From Lacrimispora sp. (GTDB lineage Bacteria; Bacillota; Clostridia; Lachnospirales; Lachnospiraceae), in NCBI GenBank assembly GCA_029256305.1, contig JAQSYE010000004.1, positions 1-54,491 of the forward strand: a stretch of DNA of 54,491 bases, read 5' to 3'. This document shows positions 46,899 to 54,491 of the stretch, in pieces. Position 1 is the first letter of the stretch. Each line of letters begins with the position of its first letter. The position numbers and the translations under genes are program-made. The notes under the pieces were generated by a model. It searched no databases and was not told the origin of the DNA. It saw only the letters and a list, made by a program, of their open reading frames with translations.

Positions 46899-48098
46899 CT
46901 ATTTCTCTTTTTTAATATATTTGCGGTAATATGATTCTACCAACGCACTGATTGCATTATCACCGGATACATTGCAGGCCGTTCCGAAGCTATCCTGTGC
47001 AATATACATTGCCTGTAAAAGACTGGCAATATCTCCCACTGCTGCAATACCCACAACAGGGAAAAATGGAGTAGCTGTAAAGATTGAACCACCAGGAGCT
47101 CCCGGTGACGCCACCAGAGCAACTCCCAGCACACAGATAAATGGAAACAGTGTAAGGAAACCGTGAGGCATTCCGTAGATCAGTAACGTTGCTGTCACAC
47201 AGCAGGTGATGGTAATCATGGAACCCGCCATATGGATGTTGGCACATAACGGAACTACGAAGTTACGGATTTCCTCAGAAATTCCGTTGCTTTCCGCACA
47301 TTTGATATTAACTGGAATGGTAGCAGCTGATGACTGAGTACCGATGGCCGTTAAATACCCTGGAATCTGATTCTTCATCATCGTGATCGGATTGCGTTTT
47401 GTTACGGTTCCTGCAAATGTAAATGCAATCACCAGGTAAAGAAGATGAAGGATTATAACAATAAGAAATACCTTCCAAAGTACGGACATAATTGCAAACG
47501 TAGTTCCCTGATAGGTCATTTTTGCAAAAGTTCCGCAGATATACACGGGAAGAAACGGAATAATGATACGGTTTAATACCATAGTTATAATTTCAGATAA
47601 GTCTTTAAACACATTGTAAAGCGTATCCCCTATTTCTTTTCCTCTCATCGTACTGATTGACACACCCAAAACGAATGCCAGTACAACCGCTGCCGTTGTT
47701 TCAAGCAGAGGAGTGATCGTCAGGGTGAAGTACCCTCCAATTGCCCTGTCACTGGCAGCGGCAACTCTGGCAATCACTTCTTCATTAACGAATGTTGGGA
47801 AAAAGCTGCTGGCTACAAAGTATGCAGCACTTCCTGCTATCACAGTAGATGCATAGGATATTGCTGCTGTAAACGCCAACAGTTTACCTGCTCCCTGAGA
47901 TAAATCCGCAATTCCCATGGTTACAAAAGCCACAACCATCAGAGGAATGATGAACATTAAAAACTGCCTAAATAAATCTGATACTGTAATCAAAATGGAG
48001 ATGATAAAGCTTGGAGAATACAGTCCCAACAGAATTCCGATGATGATTGCAATGATTAATCTGGGTACAAGTCCAAGTTTCTTTTTACTTTTTTCCAT
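46899..48098 (-). CDS. Dicarboxylate/amino acid:cation symporter (DAACS), probable serine uptake
   Basis: A 399-residue membrane transporter of the GltP/SstT family with about eight helices and re-entrant loops. It has IGTQSSAATIPVN (the Ser-rich substrate loop) and NIHMAGSMITITCCVTA, then VASPGAPGGSIFTATPFF, matching the NMDGT-like ion-binding parts in altered form. Because it lies in one operon with both serine dehydratase subunits, L-serine or a similar amino acid is the likely substrate. This is inferred from context. Confidence 0.88.
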   Translation of the reverse strand: MEKSKKKLGLVPRLIIAIIIGILLGLYSPSFIISILITVSDLFRQFLMFIIPLMVVAFVTMGIADLSQGAGKLLAFTAAISYASTVIAGSAAYFVASSFFPTFVNEEVIARVAAASDRAIGGYFTLTITPLLETTAAVVLAFVLGVSISTMRGKEIGDTLYNVFKDLSEIITMVLNRIIIPFLPVYICGTFAKMTYQGTTFAIMSVLWKVFLIVIILHLLYLVIAFTFAGTVTKRNPITMMKNQIPGYLTAIGTQSSAATIPVNIKCAESNGISEEIRNFVVPLCANIHMAGSMITITCCVTATLLIYGMPHGFLTLFPFICVLGVALVASPGAPGGSIFTATPFFPVVGIAAVGDIASLLQAMYIAQDSFGTACNVSGDNAISALVESYYRKYIKKEK

Positions 48099-48223
48099 TT
48101 CAATACCTCCCTTTCATTAGTGAATAAAATATTTTTTACTTCTGTTCGTATTAATGTAATTTATTTTATCATAAAAATTTAATAAATGCAATATTTTTGT
48201 GTGATTCGGCAAAAAATAAAATA

Positions 48224-48264
48224 CCCTGCATTGTTTTTTGTTCGTTTTCACAAACAATGCAGGG
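48224..48264 (-). terminator. Terminator after the YheO-type regulator
   Basis: CCCTGCATTGTTT (48224-48236) pairs perfectly with AAACAATGCAGGG (48252-48264), a 13-bp stem with a 15-base loop, flanked by A- and T-rich runs. It ends the regulator transcript and lies upstream of the symporter promoter region. No gene is seen in 48099-48303. Confidence 0.8.
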
Positions 48265-48303
48265 CATTTCTTTAACCTTTTTAATTTCTGAAATAAAATT
48301 AAC

Positions 48304-48984
48304 TTATCTTTCTTTTTCTGGCATAGCTCCTGCATTCCTGATATGCATGTACACTGTGTTCCTGGAAATATCCAGATATTCCGCAACTTTAACTACTGCA
48401 TCCTTTAAAGTAAAAACCCCCTGTTGACACAGTATATTAATAATTTCCTTATTTTTAAGGGAAGGCAGAATCTGATCATCCTCCATCACCTCGTTACGTA
48501 CCTCTGAAACTTTACTGTAAATAAGTTCATCCAGATTATTGGCAAATGTTTCAGTCTTTACCTGGGCGCGGGATGAAATGTCTGGTATAAAGCCGGAAAG
48601 AATCTCTGAAAAATTTGTATTTAAATAAAAATTAATGCAAAGAAGGCCGATAATCCTGCTTTCTTCTCCCCTTACAACTATTGTGGTTGATTTTAAAGGC
48701 TCCCCCTTTTTATTCTTAGTAAAATAAGAGATATATCCCTTTTCCCCTTCTTTTTTAATCTGTTCCAGCATCTGAAGTGCCAGATCCGTGATAGGCATAC
48801 CCTCTGCCCGCCCCGTGTGATGCCCATTAATGATTTTAATCACAGAATGCTCTGTATCTTCCAGACTGTGTAATACCATTTCATAACCGCTTCCCAGATA
48901 ATCTGCCAACCCCTCTAATAAAACCTTATAGGAATCAAGTATAATTCGATCAATCAACGTCAAATGCACATTATAATCCTTCAT
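48304..48984 (-). CDS. YheO-type transcriptional regulator (PAS-like + HTH)
   Basis: A 226-residue regulator. The N-terminal PAS-like YheO domain (YEMVLHSLEDTEHSVIKIIN; LKSTTIVVRGEESRIIGLLC) is followed by a C-terminal HTH (GVFTLKDAVVKVAEYLDISR, NTVYMHIRN). Members such as DauR and relatives control amino-acid breakdown or uptake genes. Its place directly upstream of the serine operon, same strand but separated by a terminator, suggests it regulates those genes. It has its own consensus-like promoter (49038-49066). Confidence 0.88.
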   Translation of the reverse strand: MKDYNVHLTLIDRIILDSYKVLLEGLADYLGSGYEMVLHSLEDTEHSVIKIINGHHTGRAEGMPITDLALQMLEQIKKEGEKGYISYFTKNKKGEPLKSTTIVVRGEESRIIGLLCINFYLNTNFSEILSGFIPDISSRAQVKTETFANNLDELIYSKVSEVRNEVMEDDQILPSLKNKEIINILCQQGVFTLKDAVVKVAEYLDISRNTVYMHIRNAGAMPEKER

Positions 48985-49037
48985 TGAAATCCTCCTCTTT
49001 TTTAGCCATATGAGGAAATACCCATAATTTTTATAAA

Positions 49038-49066
49038 ATTATAGCATGCAATAAAATATTTTTCAA
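49038..49066 (-). promoter_or_regulatory. Promoter of the YheO-type regulator
   Basis: Read leftwards: TTGAAA (49066-49061), 17-bp spacer, TATAAT (49043-49038). The start would be about 45-50 bases before the ATG at 48984. Confidence 0.7.
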
Positions 49067-49091
49067 CAAAATCACCAGATTTCAGATAAAA

Positions 49092-49111
49092 TAATGTAAA
49101 ATATTACATTA
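49092..49111. promoter_or_regulatory. Palindrome upstream of the regulator promoter
   Basis: TAATGTAA (49092-49099) and TTACATTA (49104-49111) are perfect inverted arms around AATA, 25 bases upstream of the -35 box. Possible operator for the YheO-type protein or another regulator. Confidence 0.45.
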
Positions 49112-49114
49112 ATA

Positions 49115-49141
49115 AAGTCCGAACCACTGTGGTCCGGACTT
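49115..49141 (-). terminator. Terminator after the alpha-galactosidase operon
   Basis: AAGTCCG (49115-49121) with CGGACTT (49135-49141) and inner ACCAC/GTGGT form a strong hairpin, 22 bases beyond the alpha-galactosidase stop, followed leftwards by TATTAATG. Confidence 0.75.
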
Positions 49142-49163
49142 ATCCATGCAAATAGTTATTTAC

Positions 49164-51380
49164 TTATATCATCTTTTGTTTCAAAAAGAAAAGAAGAGAT
49201 ACAAAATCGCCGACTTCCTTAAAGAAACGGTTTCTGTTAATGGGAAGTCCAGCGTGCATCAACTCACTTCCGTAATACTCTCCAGTATCGCCCTCAACGG
49301 TCACCTGATAAAGTATATCTTCACCAAGTCCGGTAAACTTTAATCTAAGCCACCCTGCATTGGCCGGATTTAAAGTCTGATAATAAGCAGCTATCGCCTG
49401 TGTCCGATCCTCAGATACTACCATCCATGCAGTATCATTTCCTTCAAACGGACTTTTCAGGCGGTAAAATGTTCCCTGGTGTAAAAGCTTCCGGTTATTC
49501 TTATAGATTTCGATCTGTTCTCTAACCAGCTGTACTTCTTCCTCAGTTAAGTGATTTAAATCAAGCTCATATCCAAAGGCTCCAAAGAAAGCTGCATTGC
49601 CTCTTGTCTTTAAAGGTGTGATCCGGTGGATCTGATGATTTGGAACCGCAGATATATGAGCGCCAATACTGGATACAGGATAAACCATGCTGGTTCCATA
49701 CTGGATCTTCAGTCGGTCAATGGCATCTGTATTATCACTGCACCAAGCCTGAGGCGCATAATAAAGCATTCCCGGATCAAATCTGGCCCCTCCACTGGCA
49801 CAGGACTCAAACAAAATCTCTGGAAAATTATGTATCAGGCGGCTGTAAAGATTATAAACACCAAGAATGTATTTATGCATCACCATTCCCTGCTCATTCT
49901 TAAGTGCGCCCCTTGAGAAGCATTCTGTAATATAACGGTTCATATCCCATTTGATGTAGGATATTTTTGCTCCCTCTATCACATTTTTTAACATCTGATA
50001 AACGGAATCCACAATTTCACTTCTGGAAAAATCCAGCACATGCTGCTGCCTGCTGGGTGTCTCATAACGCCCTGGAGCCGATATAATCCAGTCCGGATGT
50101 GCCTCATAGAACCTGCTGTTTTTATTGACCATCTCCGGTTCGATCCATAGGCCGAACTTAAGCCCCATGGCTTCTATCTTCTCTGACAGCCCGGATATGC
50201 CTCCCGGCAGTTTTTCTTTATTGACATACCAGTCCCCCAGACTGCGGTCATCGTCGCTGCGGTCACCAAACCAGCCGTCATCAAGCACGAACAGCTCCAC
50301 ACCTGTTTCCTTTGCTTTCCTTGCAATGGAAAGAATCTTCTCTTCATCAAAATCCATATAAGTGGCTTCCCAGTTATTTAAAAGCACAGGTCGCTCCCTG
50401 TCTCTCCAGTATCCTCTGGCCAGTCTGGTTCTGTAAAGGCGGTGATATATCTGACTCATGTGGGACAGTCCCTGATCCGTATATACCATGACAAGCTCCG
50501 GCGTCTGAAATGATTCCCCGGGTTTTAAAGGCCATTCAAAGGTATCTGGGTGGATTCCCATTAAAATCCTGGTTGTATCATGAGAGCAGACTTCTGCCTG
50601 TGCGAGAAAACTTCCGCTGTAGACCAGACTGAATCCGTAAGCAGTTCCGCTGCTTTCTGTTGTGGACTTTTCCGTCAATGCAACAAAAGGATTATGTTCC
50701 GCGCTACTGATGCCCCGCATGCTGTAGACTGACTGAATTCCTTGTTCCAGCGGACGCCGCTTTACATATCGTTCTCTGGACCACGCACCGGATAAATGAA
50801 TCATATCAAAGTTTGATTCCGGTAAATCCACTGCTGCACTCATCGCATTTAACAGCACAATCTCTTCCGTTCCGTTGTGTGTAAAACGTGCATTTCTGGT
50901 CATTACCGGACACTCTTCATATAAGGTATAAGTAAGGATCAAATCTGCATCAATCAGATCATCATGAAGCCTGATTGTTAACGTGCACGCTTCCGAATCA
51001 TCTTCCGTATAAGTAGATGGAAGCGGTTCAATAGAGGGCTTTCCTTTCAGTATGGCGTGATCCGCATAAATGAAATTTGTGGTCCTGCTGCCGTTCTCCT
51101 GTCTGATGCAGTACGCTCCATACCGATAATCTCCGGTTCCATAAGCCGGATACTCCTGCTTTGTATACTCCAGGCATAAGTTGACGGGATTGGGACAGCT
51201 GATTGCAGCATGGGGACGCTCGCCTGTTTCAAAAAGATACTCATAAGACTCCCGATCCCTAATCCGTTTCCCATAATACAAATTACCTAGCTGACCGTTT
51301 CCCATGATCTGAATAATATAACTGATGGACTGGTTATACAGATGAAACTCTTTTGCTTGCTGATGATAAATGATTGGCAT
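49164..51380 (-). CDS. Alpha-galactosidase, GH36
   Basis: A 738-residue cytoplasmic GH36 enzyme releasing galactose from melibiose, raffinose and related alpha-galactosides. The beta-sandwich N-terminus precedes the catalytic barrel with LLNNWEATYMDF, VLDDGWFGDRSDD, FGLWIEPEMV, the nucleophile in YIKWDMNR (about D479) and the acid/base in CSDNTDAIDR (about D549). No signal peptide. I start at ATG 51380 (MPIIYHQQ) after AAAGGAG; the longer frame runs into the upstream permease end. It is the last gene of a sugar ABC importer operon, so sugars are cleaved after uptake. Confidence 0.95.
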   Translation of the reverse strand: MPIIYHQQAKEFHLYNQSISYIIQIMGNGQLGNLYYGKRIRDRESYEYLFETGERPHAAISCPNPVNLCLEYTKQEYPAYGTGDYRYGAYCIRQENGSRTTNFIYADHAILKGKPSIEPLPSTYTEDDSEACTLTIRLHDDLIDADLILTYTLYEECPVMTRNARFTHNGTEEIVLLNAMSAAVDLPESNFDMIHLSGAWSRERYVKRRPLEQGIQSVYSMRGISSAEHNPFVALTEKSTTESSGTAYGFSLVYSGSFLAQAEVCSHDTTRILMGIHPDTFEWPLKPGESFQTPELVMVYTDQGLSHMSQIYHRLYRTRLARGYWRDRERPVLLNNWEATYMDFDEEKILSIARKAKETGVELFVLDDGWFGDRSDDDRSLGDWYVNKEKLPGGISGLSEKIEAMGLKFGLWIEPEMVNKNSRFYEAHPDWIISAPGRYETPSRQQHVLDFSRSEIVDSVYQMLKNVIEGAKISYIKWDMNRYITECFSRGALKNEQGMVMHKYILGVYNLYSRLIHNFPEILFESCASGGARFDPGMLYYAPQAWCSDNTDAIDRLKIQYGTSMVYPVSSIGAHISAVPNHQIHRITPLKTRGNAAFFGAFGYELDLNHLTEEEVQLVREQIEIYKNNRKLLHQGTFYRLKSPFEGNDTAWMVVSEDRTQAIAAYYQTLNPANAGWLRLKFTGLGEDILYQVTVEGDTGEYYGSELMHAGLPINRNRFFKEVGDFVSLLFFLKQKMI

Positions 51381-51393
51381 AGTGTGAACTCCT

Positions 51394-52224
51394 TTATAAT
51401 TTTCCTCCTGATGTTGCGATTCCTTCAATAAACTGTTTCTGGAAAATCAGGTATATGATAACCATTGGAATACAGGCAAGCAAAGAAGCTGCCATAAGTT
51501 CCGGGTAATTGGTCACAAACTGACCTTGCAGCTTTGCAAGCGCTGCAGAAAGAGGCATGGTATTTTGCTCTGTATTGACAACTAACGGCCACATCAGTTC
51601 CTTGAAAGCAAACAATGCACTAAATATTCCAAGAGCCACCATGGATGATTTCGTAAGCGGCGCCATCACATACAAAAATGCCTGACCGATGTTACAGCCG
51701 TCCAGTCTGGCTGCCTCCTCTAAAGATGCGGGAAGCCCCATATACGCCTGACGGAGTAAAAAGGTTCCAAAAGCTGTGACCAGCCCTGGAAAGAGGAGAC
51801 CAAAGGAGGTGTTTAACAGGCCCAGCCTTCCCACCATCAAATACTGGGGAATAATAAATATCTGAGACGGCACCATCATCTGGAATAAGACCAGGGAAAA
51901 CGCAAGGTTCTTTCCCTTGAAATGAAGTCTTCCAAAGGCATACCCTGCCATGGTTGCCGTGAGTACTGCACAGGCCACACGCTCTATAATTAGAACCAGT
52001 GTGTTCCAGTACAACCTTAAAAAGTTCATCTTACTCATTACCGATAAAAATGCATCCTTTCTCCATACAGTTGGAAAGATGATAAATGGATTCATCTGAG
52101 TTGCCTCAGACGTTGATTTAAAAGCCGTAAGTATCATCCATAAGAAAGGAACCAGCATAACAACAGAGCCGACTGCAAGTACAAAGTATTGAAGTGCTGA
52201 CTTAAATTTTTTATTCTTATCCAT
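51394..52224 (-). CDS. Carbohydrate ABC transporter permease (MalG-like)
   Basis: A 276-residue inner-membrane permease of the CUT1 family. About six helices; the coupling-loop motif is seen as EEAARLDGCNIGQAFLYVMA (EAA motif, near residues 165-190), which contacts the ATPase. The C-terminus FIEGIATSGGKL is typical of MalG-like proteins. No ATPase gene is in view; CUT1 importers in clostridia often share one MsmK-type ATPase. Confidence 0.93.
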   Translation of the reverse strand: MDKNKKFKSALQYFVLAVGSVVMLVPFLWMILTAFKSTSEATQMNPFIIFPTVWRKDAFLSVMSKMNFLRLYWNTLVLIIERVACAVLTATMAGYAFGRLHFKGKNLAFSLVLFQMMVPSQIFIIPQYLMVGRLGLLNTSFGLLFPGLVTAFGTFLLRQAYMGLPASLEEAARLDGCNIGQAFLYVMAPLTKSSMVALGIFSALFAFKELMWPLVVNTEQNTMPLSAALAKLQGQFVTNYPELMAASLLACIPMVIIYLIFQKQFIEGIATSGGKL

Positions 52225-52235
52225 CGTTCTCCTCC

Positions 52236-53141
52236 TTAGCTGTAATTAACCCACTTCTTCTGGCAAAGAAGCTGGATCACCGTAATGAGCAGAATAACCA
52301 GAAGTAGCAGCATGACAATGGCGGAACCATATCCTTTATTCCCTTCAACAAAGGAGTATTTATAGAAAAGATAAACCAGAGACTGGGTTTTTACCAGTGC
52401 AGGATTGGATTTCTCCATCATCATATAAATACTGTCAAATACCTGCATGGCTCCGATTACTCTGGTCACAGTCACAAAAAACATGGTGGGTGAAATCAGG
52501 GGAAGGGTGATGTAGAAAAACTGTTTCACACCTCCGGCTCCATCAATCTCCGCTGCTTCATAATAATCTCTTGGAATCTCCTGAAGGCCGGCAAAAAACA
52601 GAACCATGTTGTATCCGATAACCGACCAGATTCCCACGATAGCTACGGATATGTATGCAATTGCAGGATCTGAAATCCAGTTCACAGAGGAAAAACCAAT
52701 CCGGTTTAACAGGTGGTTAATTAAACCGAATTCTGAATTATAAAGCCATCTCCAGACCATGGCTACCGCTGCAGGAGCTGCAACCATTGGCAGAAAATAA
52801 ATGGTTCTCCAGATTGAGCGTCCTTTTACTTTTCCGTTTAGTATGACAGCAAGAACCAGCGCAATGGCTATGGAAAAGGGCACCTCTACCAGTGCATACT
52901 TAAAGGTATTCCAAAGAGCCTGCCAGACTGTACCGTCCGTCAGAAGCTTGTTGTAGTTTCCCAGTCCTATGAATACATTGCCCTTTCCAAAGGCCCCGGT
53001 TTTGAAAAAGCTTTGATAGATCGTCTGAAAGATTGGTATAATATTTAAAATAATGAGGCCTGCCATGGTAGGCAGCAGAAACAGCCAGCCCCACAAAAAT
53101 TCACTTTTCTCCCGTCTTGATACCGTTTTTTCTCTGTTCAT
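52236..53141 (-). CDS. Carbohydrate ABC transporter permease (MalF-like)
   Basis: A 301-residue CUT1 permease. It has six predicted helices (first in LWGWLFLLPTMAGLIILNII), a periplasmic-type FKTGAFGKGNVFIGLGNYNK segment and the EAA loop YYEAAEIDGAGGVKQFFYIT. I start at ATG 53141 after GGAGGG; the longer frame begins in the untranslated leader. It pairs with the MalG-like permease, 11 bases apart, and both lie between the binding protein and the alpha-galactosidase. Confidence 0.93.
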   Translation of the reverse strand: MNREKTVSRREKSEFLWGWLFLLPTMAGLIILNIIPIFQTIYQSFFKTGAFGKGNVFIGLGNYNKLLTDGTVWQALWNTFKYALVEVPFSIAIALVLAVILNGKVKGRSIWRTIYFLPMVAAPAAVAMVWRWLYNSEFGLINHLLNRIGFSSVNWISDPAIAYISVAIVGIWSVIGYNMVLFFAGLQEIPRDYYEAAEIDGAGGVKQFFYITLPLISPTMFFVTVTRVIGAMQVFDSIYMMMEKSNPALVKTQSLVYLFYKYSFVEGNKGYGSAIVMLLLLVILLITVIQLLCQKKWVNYS

Positions 53142-53204
53142 GCAGTCCCTCCGCAAATTCGTTAAAAGGGGAGGCATCCGTTATATCTGCCTCCCCGACC
53201 ATAC

Positions 53205-54491
53205 TTATTCTTCCGCCAGCATGGCATTCATTTCCTTATCAATATCCTTGCAGACATCCTCTACACTCTTTTTTCCAGTCCATGCATCAATCAGCTTTTC
53301 ATGCATCATGTTGGTCCATGCAACCGTTGATTTGGAGTATGGACGAATGACAAGATCATCCATCATATCCAGATACGCCTGTAAGTTGAAGTTCGGATAT
53401 GCCTTAATCCAGTTATCTGTCGTCCCCTGATAAGCAGATATTACAATACCAAGATCAGACTGCTTTTGCTGTGCTGCTTTGGTACCCATGTATTCAATCA
53501 GTTTCCAGGCCTCTTCTGGCATGGATGTATTGGCAGAGGCTGCCCAGCCAAGACCATTATAGATGGAAGCACTTCTTCCTGTAGTTTTGTCTTTTGGAAG
53601 AACTGCAATGTCACAGTTTGCTTTTACATAATCATTGTTACAAAGTTCGGAAAGCATCCAGGAACCCTGGGTAATCATTGCTACTTTACCAGCTTCAAAT
53701 AAAGCCTCTTCCTTATTCTCCGCAATTACCTCATAAGGCGGTGCATATCCTTCTTTCATAAGATCCGTAAGGAATGTCAGTGCCTTTATGGTTCCCGTCT
53801 GAGTAAATCCGGAAGACTTTTTGTCATCGCTGATTACGTAGCCGCCCATATCATAGACGGGGTTGCACCAGCCAGCCTGATCATTGGTAGGGTTAATTGC
53901 AAAACCGTACTGGCTTCCGTCAGCTTTGGTAAGCTTTTTCGCCGCATCGGCGAAATCATCCCAAGTCCAGTCTTTGCTTGGATAGGAAATTCCTGCTGCG
54001 TCAAACATGGTCTTATTATACCAGAGAGCAATTGTATCAATGTCTTTTGGAACTGCATACTGTTTGGTTCCCTGCCAGTTGTAAATGTTCACAATTTCTT
54101 TGGGGAATTTATCCATCTCAAGGGTTTTACTGGCTTTGATCCGATCTGTTAAATCCAGCAGCATCTCATATTCTGAGTACCGTGCGATCTCATTGGAATG
54201 CATCCAGAATACATCCGGAAGAGAACCTCCCGTAGCACCTGCTTCCAGCATGGTCCAGTACTGATCCCATGGTGTTACCTGTATCTGTGTCTTAATTCCT
54301 GTCTCTTTTGTGAAATCAGCCATAATCTTAGTGAGACCCGGTTCCTGATTTTTATCCCAGATCGCTACAGTGAGTGTACCGGAAGAGCCCCCTTTTTCCT
54401 TTTCTGTCTCTGCGGCGCTTGATTCCTGCTTTGATTCCTGCTTGGTCTCCTGTGATCCTGCAGTGGTTGTCTGGCTGCTGCTTTGCTGACC
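53205..54491 (-). CDS. Sugar ABC transporter substrate-binding lipoprotein (5' end outside window)
   Basis: The mature part of a CUT1 solute-binding protein (extracellular solute-binding family 1), at least 428 residues here. The frame is open to the window edge. It begins with a Ser/Thr/Gln/Glu-rich linker (GQQSSSQTTTAGSQETKQES), then GTLTVAIWDKNQEPGLTKIM and QVTPWDQYWTMLEAGATGGS, the ligand-binding lobes, and a helical C-terminus. The lipoprotein signal and cysteine must lie beyond 54491. An ATG at 54323 is internal, not the start. Together with the permeases it captures alpha-galactosides (substrate inferred from the GH36 gene). Confidence 0.92.
   Translation of the reverse strand, partial: GQQSSSQTTTAGSQETKQESKQESSAAETEKEKGGSSGTLTVAIWDKNQEPGLTKIMADFTKETGIKTQIQVTPWDQYWTMLEAGATGGSLPDVFWMHSNEIARYSEYEMLLDLTDRIKASKTLEMDKFPKEIVNIYNWQGTKQYAVPKDIDTIALWYNKTMFDAAGISYPSKDWTWDDFADAAKKLTKADGSQYGFAINPTNDQAGWCNPVYDMGGYVISDDKKSSGFTQTGTIKALTFLTDLMKEGYAPPYEVIAENKEEALFEAGKVAMITQGSWMLSELCNNDYVKANCDIAVLPKDKTTGRSASIYNGLGWAASANTSMPEEAWKLIEYMGTKAAQQKQSDLGIVISAYQGTTDNWIKAYPNFNLQAYLDMMDDLVIRPYSKSTVAWTNMMHEKLIDAWTGKKSVEDVCKDIDKEMNAMLAEE

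Noticed and set aside
1-54491. CRISPR array
   Set aside because: No regularly spaced repeat-spacer pattern. The only clustered repeats (28732-29031) are 7-mers with irregular or 8-bp spacing and no spacers.
1-54491. Insertion sequences, transposases or rRNA genes
   Set aside because: No DDE transposase-like protein, terminal repeats or rRNA-like sequence was seen. The only mobile element is the prophage and the integrase remnant.

Overview
The window looks like a low-GC Gram-positive anaerobe of the Clostridia, most plausibly Lachnospiraceae. Host genes at the right (MecA, two-subunit iron-sulfur serine dehydratase, a GH36 alpha-galactosidase with an ABC sugar importer) fit that group, but this is inferred from protein families and no search was run.

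A roughly 41-kb prophage fills most of the window. It lies between a Ser/Thr kinase gene (its first codons, leftwards from 123) and mecA (41592). It encodes a contractile-tailed phage of the PBSX/Xkd type. From the left end inwards: rightward accessory genes (377-2246: a small Cys-rich protein and a SIR2-like NADase); then a long leftward block holding lysis (2476-3868), tail fibre and baseplate (3865-10137), tape measure, tail chaperone with a -1 frameshift, tube and sheath (10146-14607), connector and capsid genes (14608-19624), a minor head protein with a RelA/SpoT-like C-terminus plus its small downstream partner (19702-21629), portal and terminase (21629-25015), a tRNA-like sequence and a possible structured RNA (25222-25500), a late-regulator-like gene and small genes (25607-28717), a repeat-rich candidate origin (28732-29031), and replication and recombination genes (DUF927 ATPase, CHC2 primase, ERCC4 nuclease, SSB, MBL hydrolase, RecT, SbcC-like ATPase; 29036-35825). 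Small early genes lead to a divergent cro/cI-type switch (37363-38218). Rightward genes follow: ImmA/IrrE protease, a secreted wall-binding protein and the tyrosine integrase (38227-40491).

The right end (40492-41460) holds a 27-codon toxin-like membrane peptide facing a convergent RNA with its own promoter and terminator (type I toxin-antitoxin layout), then the 3' remnant of a second integrase. Paired 7-bp motifs of the TAGTACC type, 11 bp apart, occur at both prophage ends and behind both integrases. This suggests repeated integration at one locus. I could not define the att core.

Right of the prophage is ordinary host sequence: mecA; a leftward esterase; a MATE exporter and its MarR regulator; a serine-use group (sdaAA, sdaAB, a dicarboxylate/amino-acid symporter family gene, a YheO-type regulator); and an alpha-galactoside operon (binding lipoprotein cut by the window edge, two permeases, alpha-galactosidase).

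The most interesting item is the capsid-borne RelA/SpoT-like fusion with a candidate immunity gene immediately downstream, a layout matching phage MuF polymorphic toxins. Others are the GTTACAA repeat array, a 24-bp palindromic repeat present twice in opposite orientation, the tRNA-like and structured-RNA region, the type I module, and an SSB gene with no standard start codon.
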